A DNA stretch of 64,000 nt from an uncultured Clostridia bacterium (lineage in GTDB: Bacteria; Bacillota; Clostridia; Oscillospirales; Ruminococcaceae), in the NCBI GenBank assembly GCA_947631115.1, contig CANRKB010000007.1, forward strand, positions 19,385-83,384, read 5' to 3'. Made by a program: the position numbers and the translations under genes. Of the stretch, positions 41,170-48,859 are shown piece after piece; within the stretch, counting starts at the first letter, position 1; the number at the start of each line of letters is the position of its first letter. The notes under the pieces are model-generated. The model searched no databases. It was not told where the DNA came from and saw nothing but the letters and a program-made list of their open reading frames with translations.

Positions 41170-41261
41170 CGTAGAGTGATTATATATTTATGTCCACGAC
41201 ATCCGAAAGTCCAATTCTTGAATTGTTGCAGCGTCTGAATCCATTCGCGGAAAGGAAGTTT

Positions 41262-41825
41262 ATGAACTTAAAGCAAGATGAAATAAAGCCTTTAGCGCGC
41301 GGAACAATGAACCTTATAAAAAGTCCCCGCCTCTGGCTTATTCCCTATATATCGGTATTTGCACTCTGGGGAATAGCTATGGTCGTCATTTATCTTACGT
41401 TGTTTTCGGACGGCTCTTTTCCTTTTGTCATTCTGCTTTCGATAGTAATACCGGGCGTTATCGGCGGCATTATTTATGTTTCGGCAAAATCGGGAAAGCC
41501 TGCGGAATATATCGCCGACAGCGAAAAGTTTATTATACGTCAGAAGAACAAGCCCGAAGAATGTATTTACTATTCGGAAGTACGCAGCGTTACAATTGAA
41601 CCTTTGTCTATGGGAACTTTGCTCGAATATCTTCACGCGGGGTATACCGTGACAATCAAAACGGCTTATAGAAATTTAGTCTATTATTACGCTCTCAGCG
41701 GACCTTATTCAAAAACCGCGCCCGAGGACACCCCGTTTGCTATAATAGGCAATAATATCCCAAAGCCGAAAAATAACGAAGAAAAAATTGTAGGATTAGA
41801 AGATTATCATGCGAATATTCCGTAA
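41262..41825 (+). CDS. Small membrane protein with PH-like domain, function unknown
   Basis: This 187-residue protein has two adjacent membrane helices (about 26-48 and 53-74) followed by a cytosolic part with a beta-rich, PH-like or YcxB-like pattern: AEYIADSEKFIIRQKNKPEE, CIYYSEVRSVTIEPLSMG, and YTVTIKTAYRNLVYYYALSG. ATG at 41262 is chosen because GGAAAGGAAG lies upstream; codons before it would read through probable leader sequence. I do not recognise the family with certainty. Confidence 0.65.
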   Translation: MNLKQDEIKPLARGTMNLIKSPRLWLIPYISVFALWGIAMVVIYLTLFSDGSFPFVILLSIVIPGVIGGIIYVSAKSGKPAEYIADSEKFIIRQKNKPEECIYYSEVRSVTIEPLSMGTLLEYLHAGYTVTIKTAYRNLVYYYALSGPYSKTAPEDTPFAIIGNNIPKPKNNEEKIVGLEDYHANIP

Positions 41826-41867
41826 TAAAAGGCTTTGTGCAACTAATGCTTTATATGCGGGATAAAC

Positions 41868-42012
41868 CGAATTCTTACCGGACTGCAGATAAAGCCCCAT
41901 CTACGTCGTCAGAAGCCCAGCGGCAGGCACAAAGCCTAGCCGCAGGACTTCTTCCCAGTATCCGGGACTTTCTCTACAGTCTGAAGCAGGACTTTTTATA
42001 CAGTTTGTTCTT
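41868..42012. repeat. Palindromic repeat E1 (AAAGCCCCATCT core) upstream of trmB
   Basis: GATAAAGCCCCATCTACGTC is followed by CACAAAGCCTAGCCGCAGGA. The same core (GATAAAGCCCCATCTGCGGC, then CACAAAGGCTAGTTGCAGCA) occurs at 55.9 kb and, inverted, at 51.2 kb. This copy is the most diverged of the three. Confidence 0.65.
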
Positions 42013-42045
42013 ATTTCTTATAATTGAAAGGAATTGAAAATCATT

Positions 42046-42717
42046 ATGCGAATGCGCCGTAAGAAAAACCTTGACGAAAGGCTTGAAAAATGCCGCGGGT
42101 CAATGCTTTATATGCAGTGTCAGAACGAGCATGCAAACGACCCGCTGTCCGAAGAATTTTTCGCCGACAGCAGAAAAACTTTCGGGAATGATAATCCGCT
42201 GTATCTTGAGATAGGCTGCGGAAAGGGAGGCTTTGCGATAGAATTTGCAAGGCAAAATCCCGATATAAATCTCATAGCCGTAGAAAAAACGCCGAACGTT
42301 CTTATAACGGGAATGGAAGCGCAGGAGGAATTAAAGCTCCCGAATCTTAAATTCTGCATGGGACAGGCGGAGTATCTCTGCCATTTGTTTCACGAGAATA
42401 CTATTGACAGAATCTTTCTTAATTTCAGCTGTCCTTTCCCGAAAAATCATTATGCCGCGCACCGCCTTACGCACGAGCGCTTTCTGGAAATATACCGCGC
42501 CATCATGAAGCCCGAAGCGGAAATTCACCAGAAAACCGACAATATGCGCTTTTTCGAGTTTTCGGTAGAAAAGTTCTCGCAAAACGGCTTCGGCTTAAAA
42601 AACGTTTCGCTCGATCTACATAACAGCGGCTTTGAGGGGAATATTATGACTGAATACGAAAAGCGCTTTGCCGATCTCGGTCAGCCTATCTACAGGCTCG
42701 AAGCGTTTTTAAGATAA
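42046..42717 (+). CDS. trmB: tRNA (guanine-N7)-methyltransferase
   Basis: TrmB methylates G46 in the variable loop of tRNAs. The 223-residue protein has the SAM-binding motif LYLEIGCGKGGFAIEFA, the adjacent acidic motif NLIAVEKT, and the tRNA-binding segment NFSCPFPKNHYAAHRLTH, followed by the family ending GFEGNIMTEYEKRF. In the last but one motif the usual reading is NFSDPWPK; here Asp is Cys and Trp is Phe. ATG at 42046 is taken as start; TTG at 42034 and ATG at 42052 are possible. It is followed by the hydrolase gene, whose first possible ATG overlaps its stop. Confidence 0.92.
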   Translation: MRMRRKKNLDERLEKCRGSMLYMQCQNEHANDPLSEEFFADSRKTFGNDNPLYLEIGCGKGGFAIEFARQNPDINLIAVEKTPNVLITGMEAQEELKLPNLKFCMGQAEYLCHLFHENTIDRIFLNFSCPFPKNHYAAHRLTHERFLEIYRAIMKPEAEIHQKTDNMRFFEFSVEKFSQNGFGLKNVSLDLHNSGFEGNIMTEYEKRFADLGQPIYRLEAFLR

Positions 42718-42728
42718 TGGGAGAGCCT

Positions 42729-43646
42729 ATGAAAAAGATAACGGGAAAATTTCCGAGTACGACCGAACTTTGCGATATTCGCTTTTATATCTACACCCCC
42801 GAAAAACCGAAAGCCGTCGTTCAGTTTTCACACGGAATGTGCGAGTTTGTGGAGCGGTATGAGGAGTTTGCAAAGTTCTTGTGTGAAAACGAAATTGCAT
42901 TTTGCGGACACGACCATATAGGACACGGAAATTCCGTGGCTCACGACGACCTGCTCGGCTATTTCGGCGCGCACGACGGCTATAAGAATATGGTGCGCGA
43001 TATGCATAGAATGAACGACATTATCCGAAAAACTTTTCCCGATATGCCTGTTTTCATTATGGGTCATAGCATGGGCAGCTTTATCGAAAGAATCTATCTA
43101 TCCAGATACGCCGATAAATTCAGCGGAGCGGTCATAATGGGAACGGCGGGAGGAATAACGGGACAAGCTCCCCTTAGAAAACTTCTGGATACGGCGGTAA
43201 AAAGAAACGGCGACCTATACCGCCGCAAGAATATAACAAAGATGGTCTACAGCGTTTTAAATCTGAGGACGGAAAACCGCCGCACGGAATTTGACTGGCT
43301 TTCGCGGGACGACGCGGACGTTGATTATTTTCTTTCAAATCCGAAATGCAATTTCACTTTTACCGTTGCGGGCTACCGCGATATGCTGAACGCGCTTCTT
43401 TGCTGCAACTCCGCGGCTGTCGTAGAAAACACGCCGACGGATATTCCTTTGCTGTTTCTCAGCGGCGGCATGGACCCCATAGGAGAATACGGAAACGGCG
43501 TAAGAAAAGCGGTCATAAAATATCTCGAACACGGCTGCGACGTGAATTTGAGGATATACCGCGAGGCAAGGCACGAGCTTTTATTTGAACTTAACAAAGA
43601 CGAAGTAATGAACGATATACTTGATTTTATATTAAAGCGTATTTAA
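42729..43646 (+). CDS. Alpha/beta hydrolase, monoacylglycerol-lipase-like
   Basis: This 305-residue cytosolic enzyme belongs to the serine aminopeptidase S33/lysophospholipase group. It has the oxyanion segment VVQFSHGMCEFVERY, the lid-side GHDHIGHGNSVAHDDL, the nucleophile elbow FIMGHSMGSF (catalytic Ser), the acid strand LFLSGGMDPIGEYG and the catalytic His in YREARHELLFE. This form (HGMxExxxRY, GHDHxGHG) is typical for bacterial monoacylglycerol lipases. ATG at 42729 has GGGAGAG upstream and is preferred to the ATG overlapping the trmB stop. Confidence 0.9.
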   Translation: MKKITGKFPSTTELCDIRFYIYTPEKPKAVVQFSHGMCEFVERYEEFAKFLCENEIAFCGHDHIGHGNSVAHDDLLGYFGAHDGYKNMVRDMHRMNDIIRKTFPDMPVFIMGHSMGSFIERIYLSRYADKFSGAVIMGTAGGITGQAPLRKLLDTAVKRNGDLYRRKNITKMVYSVLNLRTENRRTEFDWLSRDDADVDYFLSNPKCNFTFTVAGYRDMLNALLCCNSAAVVENTPTDIPLLFLSGGMDPIGEYGNGVRKAVIKYLEHGCDVNLRIYREARHELLFELNKDEVMNDILDFILKRI

Positions 43647-43656
43647 AAGAATAATC

Positions 43657-43685
43657 TTGACAATTATATAAATTTGTGATAAAAT
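43657..43685 (+). promoter_or_regulatory. SigA-type promoter of sufCB
   Basis: TTGACA (43657-43662) and TAAAAT (43680-43685) with a 17-bp spacer. An AGAGGTN-type heptamer run in reverse (CTTACCTCTAACCTCTTACT, 43729-43748) lies between promoter and gene. Confidence 0.8.
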
Positions 43686-43774
43686 GTAAAAGTTGGTAGC
43701 AGATAAGTTGGTTATAATTTTTCAAATAATCTTACCTCTAACCTCTTACTTCTAAAAGGGAAGGACTTGATTTT

Positions 43775-44485
43775 TTGCTTGAAATAAAAGATTTATGTTG
43801 GACGACGTCCGACAAAAACGAAATATTAAAGGGCGTTTCATTTAAGACGAGCGGCGCGCTTACGGTAATAACGGGTCCGAACGGCGGCGGAAAGACCTCT
43901 CTCGCAAAGCTTATTGCGGGAGTTGAACAGCCGACCTCGGGGCAGATATTGCTGGACGGGGAGGACATAACCGCGCTTTCCGTTACAGACCGCGCAAACA
44001 AAGGCGTAGCTTATGCTTTTCAGCAGCCCGTCAGATTTAAGGGCATAACCGTAAGAGATCTCTTAGAGCTTGCCGCAAAGGACAAAACAGGCTATAAGGG
44101 ATACTGCGATCTTCTGGGAAAAGTGGGGCTTTGCGCCGAAGAATACATTGACCGTGAGATGAGCAGCGCGCTTTCGGGCGGCGAAGCAAAGCGCATAGAG
44201 ATAGCGACCGTTCTTGCGAGAAAAGCAAGGCTTTCCGTTTTTGACGAACCCGAAGCGGGAATAGACCTCTGGAGCTTTTCGAGGCTCGTTGAAACCTTTG
44301 AAGAGATACGAAAGGAAAGCGCGGGAGAGCTTATTGTTATCTCGCATCAGGAGCGTATTCTGAAAATAGCGGACACTATCATTGTCATAGCGGACGGAAA
44401 GATCCGCGTTTCGGGACCGAGAGACGAAATTCTTCCCCAGCTTATGCAGGGAGAATATACCTGCTCTTGTCCGAAGAGATGTTGA
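43775..44485 (+). CDS. sufC: SufC-like Fe-S assembly ATPase
   Basis: SufC is the ABC-type ATPase that powers SufB during iron-sulfur cluster assembly. In 236 residues it shows Walker A ITGPNGGGKTS, the SufC-type GVAYAFQQPVRFKGITVRD (Q-loop), signature SSALSGGEAKRIEIATVLA, Walker B LSVFDEPEAGIDLWSF and the switch His in VISHQERIL. The DEPEAGIDLW form is specific for the short SufC of minimal systems. It starts with TTG at 43775 after GGGAAGGA. The C terminus ends CSCPKRC, an unusual cluster of cysteines. sufB follows after 20 bases. Confidence 0.93.
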   Translation: MLEIKDLCWTTSDKNEILKGVSFKTSGALTVITGPNGGGKTSLAKLIAGVEQPTSGQILLDGEDITALSVTDRANKGVAYAFQQPVRFKGITVRDLLELAAKDKTGYKGYCDLLGKVGLCAEEYIDREMSSALSGGEAKRIEIATVLARKARLSVFDEPEAGIDLWSFSRLVETFEEIRKESAGELIVISHQERILKIADTIIVIADGKIRVSGPRDEILPQLMQGEYTCSCPKRC

Positions 44486-44505
44486 GCGCAAACGAGGTAA
44501 ATTGA

Positions 44506-45441
44506 ATGGATACGAATTTTAACGATATAACTGCGGGAATGTTGAAAATCATTTCCGACTATGACGAAACAACGGGCTTTAAGGGCGCTTATAATATCCG
44601 CGAGGACAGTTCCTGCGCGGGCAGGCAGTCCTCAAAGAACATAACGATAAACTCAAAAACCGACAAGCCCGGAATTGACATAATCGTAAAACCTAACACA
44701 AAGGGAGAAACGGTGTACATTCCCGCGTGCGTTACGCACAGTGATGTTGACGACCTTGTATATAACGATTTTTATATCGGGAAAAACGCGGACGTTATTA
44801 TAGTGGCAGGCTGCGGCGTTCATAACGAGGGCGAAGAAGACGCCCGCCACAACGGTATACACCGCTTTTTCCTCGACGAGGGCGCGTCTGTTGTGTACAA
44901 GGAAAAACATATCGGCACGGGAAACGGAAAGGGCTTAAAGAAGATAGACCCCGTTACGGAGTGCTTTTTAAAGAAAAATTCAAGGCTTGAAATGGACACA
45001 ATTCAACTCGGGGGAGTTGACCGCTCGACAAGGACGACTTCGGCGGAGCTTGCCGAAGGCGCGAAGATAATAGTCCGCGAGAGGATAATGACCGACAACG
45101 AGGAGGACGCCGTCACAAAGTTCAGCGTAAAGCTGAACGGCTTTGACAGCGGAGCGGATCTTGTTTCGCGTTCCGTCGCGAGGGGAAATTCACATCAGGC
45201 GTTTTACAGCGTTGTAGAGGGAAACGCGAAGTGTACGGGACATTCGGCTTGCGACGCGATAATCGCCGAAAACGGCAGAGTAGACGCCCAGCCCGCTCTG
45301 AACGCTTCAAACGTAGACGCGGAGCTTATTCACGAGGCGGCAATCGGAAAGATAGCAGGCGAACAGCTTTTAAAGCTGTGTTCGCTCGGGCTTACAAGAG
45401 AACAGGCGGAAGAAAAGATAATAGAGGGATTTTTGCGCTGA
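44506..45441 (+). CDS. sufB: SufB/SufD-like scaffold of a minimal SUF system
   Basis: This 311-residue protein is a shortened SufB/SufD-type beta-helix scaffold on which 4Fe-4S clusters are formed with SufC. It has the family features HNGIHRFFLDEGASVVYKEK, LEMDTIQLGGVDRSTRTTSA, RSVARGNSHQAFYSVVEGNA, CTGHSACDAIIAENG and HEAAIGKIAGEQLLKLCSLG with the usual LTREQAEEKIIEGFL ending. It is shorter than classic SufB (about 470), as expected for the two-gene SufBC system of anaerobes. No SufS, SufU or SufD gene is adjacent. A terminator ends the operon. Confidence 0.92.
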   Translation: MDTNFNDITAGMLKIISDYDETTGFKGAYNIREDSSCAGRQSSKNITINSKTDKPGIDIIVKPNTKGETVYIPACVTHSDVDDLVYNDFYIGKNADVIIVAGCGVHNEGEEDARHNGIHRFFLDEGASVVYKEKHIGTGNGKGLKKIDPVTECFLKKNSRLEMDTIQLGGVDRSTRTTSAELAEGAKIIVRERIMTDNEEDAVTKFSVKLNGFDSGADLVSRSVARGNSHQAFYSVVEGNAKCTGHSACDAIIAENGRVDAQPALNASNVDAELIHEAAIGKIAGEQLLKLCSLGLTREQAEEKIIEGFLR

Positions 45442-45450
45442 AATAAAAAG

Positions 45451-45485
45451 CAGAGAAGTCTTTATAGGGCTTCTCTGGTTTTTTA
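45451..45485 (+). terminator. Terminator of sufCB
   Basis: CAGAGAAG pairs with CTTCTCTG and is followed by GTTTTTT. Confidence 0.85.
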
Positions 45486-45504
45486 TGTTATTTCACAACT
45501 GCGA

Positions 45505-45763
45505 GGGGCGCAGTATACAGTGTAGAGTGTACAGTAGTCAGTTATGGTATCCGCCTTACGGCGGATAAGATTTAGATTGTTATCTGACTGAAACGTTTTG
45601 GAGCGCAACCGTAAAAATTATGCTCGTGTGCTTCTAGAGGTTAGAGGTAAGAGGTTAGAGGTTAGAAGCTGTTTTGAGCGGCGGAGAACTTTTCCGTTTA
45701 AAACGACCTAATGGGCGGTTTGAATATAAAACGTTGTCCGCCGCTCAAAACAGTTTCTATCCT
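45505..45763. repeat. Half copy B5 of the heptamer-armed element, heptamer array and paired TIR
   Basis: CAGTATACAGTGTAGAGTG and GTACAGTAGTCAGTTATGG lead into a TCCGCCTTACGGCGGA hairpin, AGATTTAGATTGTTATCTG, AAACGTTTTGGAGCGC and CGTAAAAATTATGCTCGTG, then stop where an AGAGGTTAGAGGTAAGAGG array starts (45635-45670). From 45668, CTGTTTTGAGCGGCGGA and its inverse TCCGCCGCTCAAAACAG bracket about 60 bp. The same CCGCTCAAAAC end occurs in repeat D. Confidence 0.7.
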
Positions 45764-47983
45764 CTATTCTATCGCCGAGAGTTCCTCGCAGTCAATATAG
45801 TCTTCAATATACTGCTTTCTAAGCAGCTCCCTCGGAATATAGTCGTTAAACTTCCCGCATATCTCGCAATTGTCGGGTATTTCAAATCCGTATTTGTCCG
45901 CGCCCTTTGCCTTTATGGAATTAAGCGCGGAAATAAGCGCGCCTTTCCCTCTGTCCGTCCTCACTTCAATGCACACGGGAATGCTCCTCGACAGCCACAA
46001 TTCCGCGCCGAACCCTCTCTCGCGCAATGCAAAAACAAGCGCCGCCATGCCGCGCGTTCCTATAAACGGAAATACCGCAAACACCGTTTCCGACAGCGCA
46101 AGAACTATCCTTTCGCCATCGCAGAGCGCACCGCCCGAAATAGCGTTTCGGGATATTATCTCGCCGCCCGCCGCATTCCTGCAAAGCGCGCGTATGTCGT
46201 TTATCCGCTTTTTCGCGCTTTCGCCGAGAAAGCCGTACTCCTCGTCGCTCCTTATTACTTTGAGCATTTTCTTCATAACTTTTGTGTGAACGTATTCGTT
46301 TCCTACGTCCGTCCACATGTTTTTTGAAATGCCATTGATATGCTTTACATAAATGATGAGCGCCTTTTTGTCAAGCTCGGTTACTTCCCACGCCTGACCC
46401 GCGAGCGCAAACTGACTTCCCACGGGAAAAGGGTTTTGAACAGTGCCTATTTCCTCAGAGTTATTGCGGACGGTATATTCGCACGGCACGGAAAATACCG
46501 CGAGAAATTCATAGTTGTTCACTATGCTTTCGCCCTTTTCGCCGATAAGCAATGCCCCGTCCTCGCCGCGCTCAAGAATACCGTTTTCGAGTAAGTGCCT
46601 TAAAAGCAGAAGATAGTCGTCTTTTGTAACATTTCTGAAAACCGACAGCGTCAGTATCTGCCTTGCAAGCTCTTTCGGCGAAAGCGAGCCGTTTGAGGTC
46701 ATGACCGACATAGTCTGATGAAACAGCAGGCTGTACGGCAGTTTCGGCAGATACATAGGTTCCACCCACCTTTCGCGGGTATAAAGAAGTATCTCCGCGC
46801 AGCACATTATCAGATCCCAGTTTATTTCCTTGTAGAAATCGTTCGGCGGCAAGCTCATATCATATCTGAAAGCAAAGCGCATTTCCGCTTCGCCGTTTCT
46901 TCTTCCCGTTCTGCCGAGCCGCTGTACAAGCCCCGAAACCGTAAGCGGACAGCCCGTCTGTACTATCCTTTCGAGATGTCCGAGGTCGACTCCGAGTTCA
47001 AGAGTTACCGTTGCTCCCGTGCATACGGGAAGTTCTCCGCTTTTCATTCGCTTTTCGGCAAATTCGCGCAGCGCGGGGGAGATGTTCGCATGATGCACAA
47101 GATAGCAGTCGTTCCCGTGATTTTTCTCGGACAGCCTTTTCAGGTGCGCAATATTCTCCTCGACCTCGCCTTTGCTGTTTGAAAACAGTATACAGCGCTT
47201 TCCGCGCGTGCTTTCATAAAGATACTCATAGTATTTTTCAAGCAAGGTTTTGCTGTCGGAGTTCGGTATTTTCTCGGCAATGGGGAAAAATCTGACCGAA
47301 AGCCTTATTTTTCTTCCCGCTTCATGGCACTTAGGAGTTACACAGTTTCTGTCTGTTCCCATACAGAGCCATTTTTCGGCATTCGTACAGTCGCCGAGCG
47401 TTGCGGAAAGACCTATTCTTCTCGGCGCGAAGCCAATAATGCGCTGTATTCTCTCAAGAACGGAAATGAGCTGAAGTCCGCGGTCGTTGTCCATAAAATA
47501 ATGAACTTCGTCAATTATAATAAATCTGACGTCGCAGAAAAGCCTGTAGATATTCGAGCTGTTTCTTATAAGCAGGCTTTCGAGACTTTCGGGAGTTGTC
47601 TGCATAACGCCGCGCGGATTTTTTACCAGACGCTTTTTCGCCGAGGGAGAAGCGTCGCCGTGCCATTTAGTGACGGGAATATCCGCCTCTTCGAGAAGTT
47701 CTTCAAGCCTTTCAAACTGGTCGTTTATAAGAGCTTTAAGCGGAGACACATAAAGCACCCCCACGCTTTTCGGAGGGTTTTCCCACAAGTGCGTAAGCAC
47801 GGGGAGAAAAGCGGCTTCGGTCTTTCCGCTTGCCGTTCCCGAGGTAAGCAGGAGATTGTCGTCGCCGTCGAATATCGCTTCCGCGGCGGCTACCTGTATC
47901 TCGCGGAGTTCTTCCCATTTGCGGCGGTAGATGAAGTCCTGTATAAACGGGGCGTAGCGGTAGAAAACGTTGTTATCACTCAT
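45764..47983 (-). CDS. Lhr-like DEAD/DEAH-box helicase
   Basis: This 739-residue superfamily 2 helicase has motif I LLTSGTASGKTEAA, Ia YVSPLKALINDQ, motif II IIIDEVHYF (DEVH), motif III GLSATLGD, and the second RecA fold with motif IV-VI (CILFSNSKGEVEE, TVTLELGVDLGHLE, RLGRTGRRNG). The segment between and after these, with YLPKLPYSLLFHQTMSVMTS and QFALAGQAWEVTELDKKAL, is typical of Lhr and related DUF1998-like repair helicases. It lacks the very large C-terminal extension of long Lhr proteins. A strong promoter about 330 bp upstream may serve a small RNA rather than this gene. Confidence 0.88.
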   Translation of the reverse strand: MSDNNVFYRYAPFIQDFIYRRKWEELREIQVAAAEAIFDGDDNLLLTSGTASGKTEAAFLPVLTHLWENPPKSVGVLYVSPLKALINDQFERLEELLEEADIPVTKWHGDASPSAKKRLVKNPRGVMQTTPESLESLLIRNSSNIYRLFCDVRFIIIDEVHYFMDNDRGLQLISVLERIQRIIGFAPRRIGLSATLGDCTNAEKWLCMGTDRNCVTPKCHEAGRKIRLSVRFFPIAEKIPNSDSKTLLEKYYEYLYESTRGKRCILFSNSKGEVEENIAHLKRLSEKNHGNDCYLVHHANISPALREFAEKRMKSGELPVCTGATVTLELGVDLGHLERIVQTGCPLTVSGLVQRLGRTGRRNGEAEMRFAFRYDMSLPPNDFYKEINWDLIMCCAEILLYTRERWVEPMYLPKLPYSLLFHQTMSVMTSNGSLSPKELARQILTLSVFRNVTKDDYLLLLRHLLENGILERGEDGALLIGEKGESIVNNYEFLAVFSVPCEYTVRNNSEEIGTVQNPFPVGSQFALAGQAWEVTELDKKALIIYVKHINGISKNMWTDVGNEYVHTKVMKKMLKVIRSDEEYGFLGESAKKRINDIRALCRNAAGGEIISRNAISGGALCDGERIVLALSETVFAVFPFIGTRGMAALVFALRERGFGAELWLSRSIPVCIEVRTDRGKGALISALNSIKAKGADKYGFEIPDNCEICGKFNDYIPRELLRKQYIEDYIDCEELSAIE

Positions 47984-48004
47984 AATAATATTTCCTCTTT
48001 TAAG

Positions 48005-48172
48005 GCAACGAGTTGTCAGTATACAGTATGCAGTAACAGCCGAAAGTCACACAAGCAACTTTTTACGGTTTTGTCCAAAAGGTTTCAGTTCGACAACAAT
48101 CTAAATAATGTCCGCGAAGCGGACACATTTTACTGAATACTCTACACTGTACCCTGTATACTTTTTTGCACG
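48005..48172. repeat. Heptamer-armed inverted-repeat element, copy B6
   Basis: Left arm CAGTATACAGTATGCAGTAA; internal CACACAAGCAACTTTTTACG and GTTTCAGTTCGACAACAATC (the reverse complement of the internal module of copies B1/B5); then GTCCGCGAAGCGGAC and right arm TACTGAATACTCTACACTGT ending TGTATAC. About 165 bp, smaller than B1 and B7. Confidence 0.75.
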
Positions 48173-48196
48173 CTTGCTTGCAAGCGTGCAAAAAAA
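48158..48196. other. Perfect long hairpin directly after copy B6
   Basis: TTTTTTGCACGCTTG pairs with CAAGCGTGCAAAAAA around CTTG or a shorter loop. It abuts both the end of the repeat copy and the putative terminator of the candidate small RNA. Confidence 0.7.
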
Positions 48197-48307
48197 GAGA
48201 GCCCAAAAGAAGCAGGCTCGAAATCAAATTATAATTATGTGTAGAACAAAAGAAAGGAGACAACTAAACAAACAAACGACAGGAAAACAAATTCTTGCCT
48301 TTGCTTT
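48190..48307 (-). ncRNA. Candidate small RNA with its own promoter and terminator
   Basis: On the minus strand a near-perfect promoter (TTGACA 48337-48342, 17 bp, TATAAT 48314-48319) is followed about 110 bp later by a hairpin, GAGCC ... GGGCTC (48199-48219), and TTTTTTT. No start codon with ribosome binding site lies between. The transcript would contain the pyrimidine-rich single-stranded stretch GTCTCCTTTCTTTTG, which is complementary to Shine-Dalgarno sequences. It is alternatively the leader of the helicase gene, 200 bp further on. Confidence 0.5.
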
Positions 48308-48313
48308 AATAAC

Positions 48314-48342
48314 ATTATACAACAGTGTGGTTGAAATGTCAA
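48314..48342 (-). promoter_or_regulatory. Strong SigA-type promoter (candidate small RNA / helicase)
   Basis: TTGACA and TATAAT on the minus strand with a 17-bp spacer. The consensus match is complete. Confidence 0.85.
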
Positions 48343-48469
48343 TAGTTTTTTGTCAGATTAAACAAAGTTTGACACATTACACAAAATGTGAGTAAAATCT
48401 TCGGCAAATTCACAACTAGACGCTAGAATGTGAGATAAGATATAATGGTTTTTGGGGAGCTTTGTTGGC

Positions 48470-48692
48470 AGTTGACAGTGTACGCATTGAACGCTTCGCG
48501 TGCAACGCTATGTACAGTATGCAGTAGTAGGTGTCCGCCTTTCGGCGGACGTATTTAGATTGTTTTTAAATTAAAGGCACACAAGCAACTTTTTACAGTT
48601 TTATCCAAAACGTTTCAGTCCGACAACAATCTAATATAATCCGCGTAAGCGGATACCATAACTGAATACTTTAAACTGTACACTGTATACTG
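48470..48692. repeat. Heptamer-armed inverted-repeat element, copy B7 (full)
   Basis: Left arm GGCAGTTGACAGTGTA, hairpin-forming module GCATTGAACGCTTCGCGTGC, CAGTATGCAGTAGTAG and GTCCGCCTTTCGGCGGAC; internal CACACAAGCAACTTTTTACA and GTTTCAGTCCGACAACAATC; right arm with TCCGCGTAAGCGGA, ACTGAATACTTTAAACTGT and ACACTGTATACTG. It is the longest copy seen (about 223 bp) and ends about 50 bp before the rplU promoter. Confidence 0.78.
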
Positions 48693-48734
48693 CTTTTAAT
48701 TTCTATTTTTTTGGGAAAAATAGAAATTAAAAGC
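48692..48734. other. Perfect A/T-rich hairpin between copy B7 and the rplU promoter
   Basis: GCTTTTAATTTCTATTTTT pairs base for base with AAAAATAGAAATTAAAAGC around a 5-base loop (19-bp stem). As with copy B6, a long perfect hairpin directly abuts the right end of the repeat. Confidence 0.8.
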
Positions 48735-48742
48735 AAAAGTGC

Positions 48743-48771
48743 TTGACAAAAGGAAAATGTTGTGTTATAAT
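48743..48771 (+). promoter_or_regulatory. SigA-type promoter of rplU-prp-rpmA
   Basis: Consensus TTGACA (48743-48748) and TATAAT (48766-48771) with a 17-bp spacer, as expected for a ribosomal protein operon. Confidence 0.93.
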
Positions 48772-48776
48772 AATAA

Positions 48777-48850
48777 AGCCGCTTGTGTGAGGCATGGAAA
48801 GCGCAGGGTTTAGACCTTGCCGCCCCAATACAGCGAGTTCTGAAAAGAGG
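48777..48850 (+). promoter_or_regulatory. Probable L21 leader RNA (autoregulatory)
   Basis: The leader between promoter and rplU contains GCCGCTTGTGTGAGGCATGG, AAGCGCAGGGTTTAGACC and TTGCCGCCCC, which can form short paired elements. Position and base pattern fit the L21 leader known from Firmicutes, which binds L21 to repress its own operon. The match is from memory of the family. Confidence 0.55.
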
Positions 48851-48859
48851 TATAAAAAT

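Noticed and set aside
45674..46327. Open frame of about 217 codons on the plus strand over the helicase gene
   Set aside because: It overlaps the end of a well-supported helicase and a repeat; basic, Arg/Ala/Tyr-rich composition is typical of antisense translation.
48108..48395. Short plus-strand frame between the helicase and rplU, preceded by GAAAGGAGA
   Set aside because: The start lies in a repeat arm, and the GAAAGGAGA sequence is inside the frame without a start codon after it. It is better explained as the complement of the candidate small RNA.
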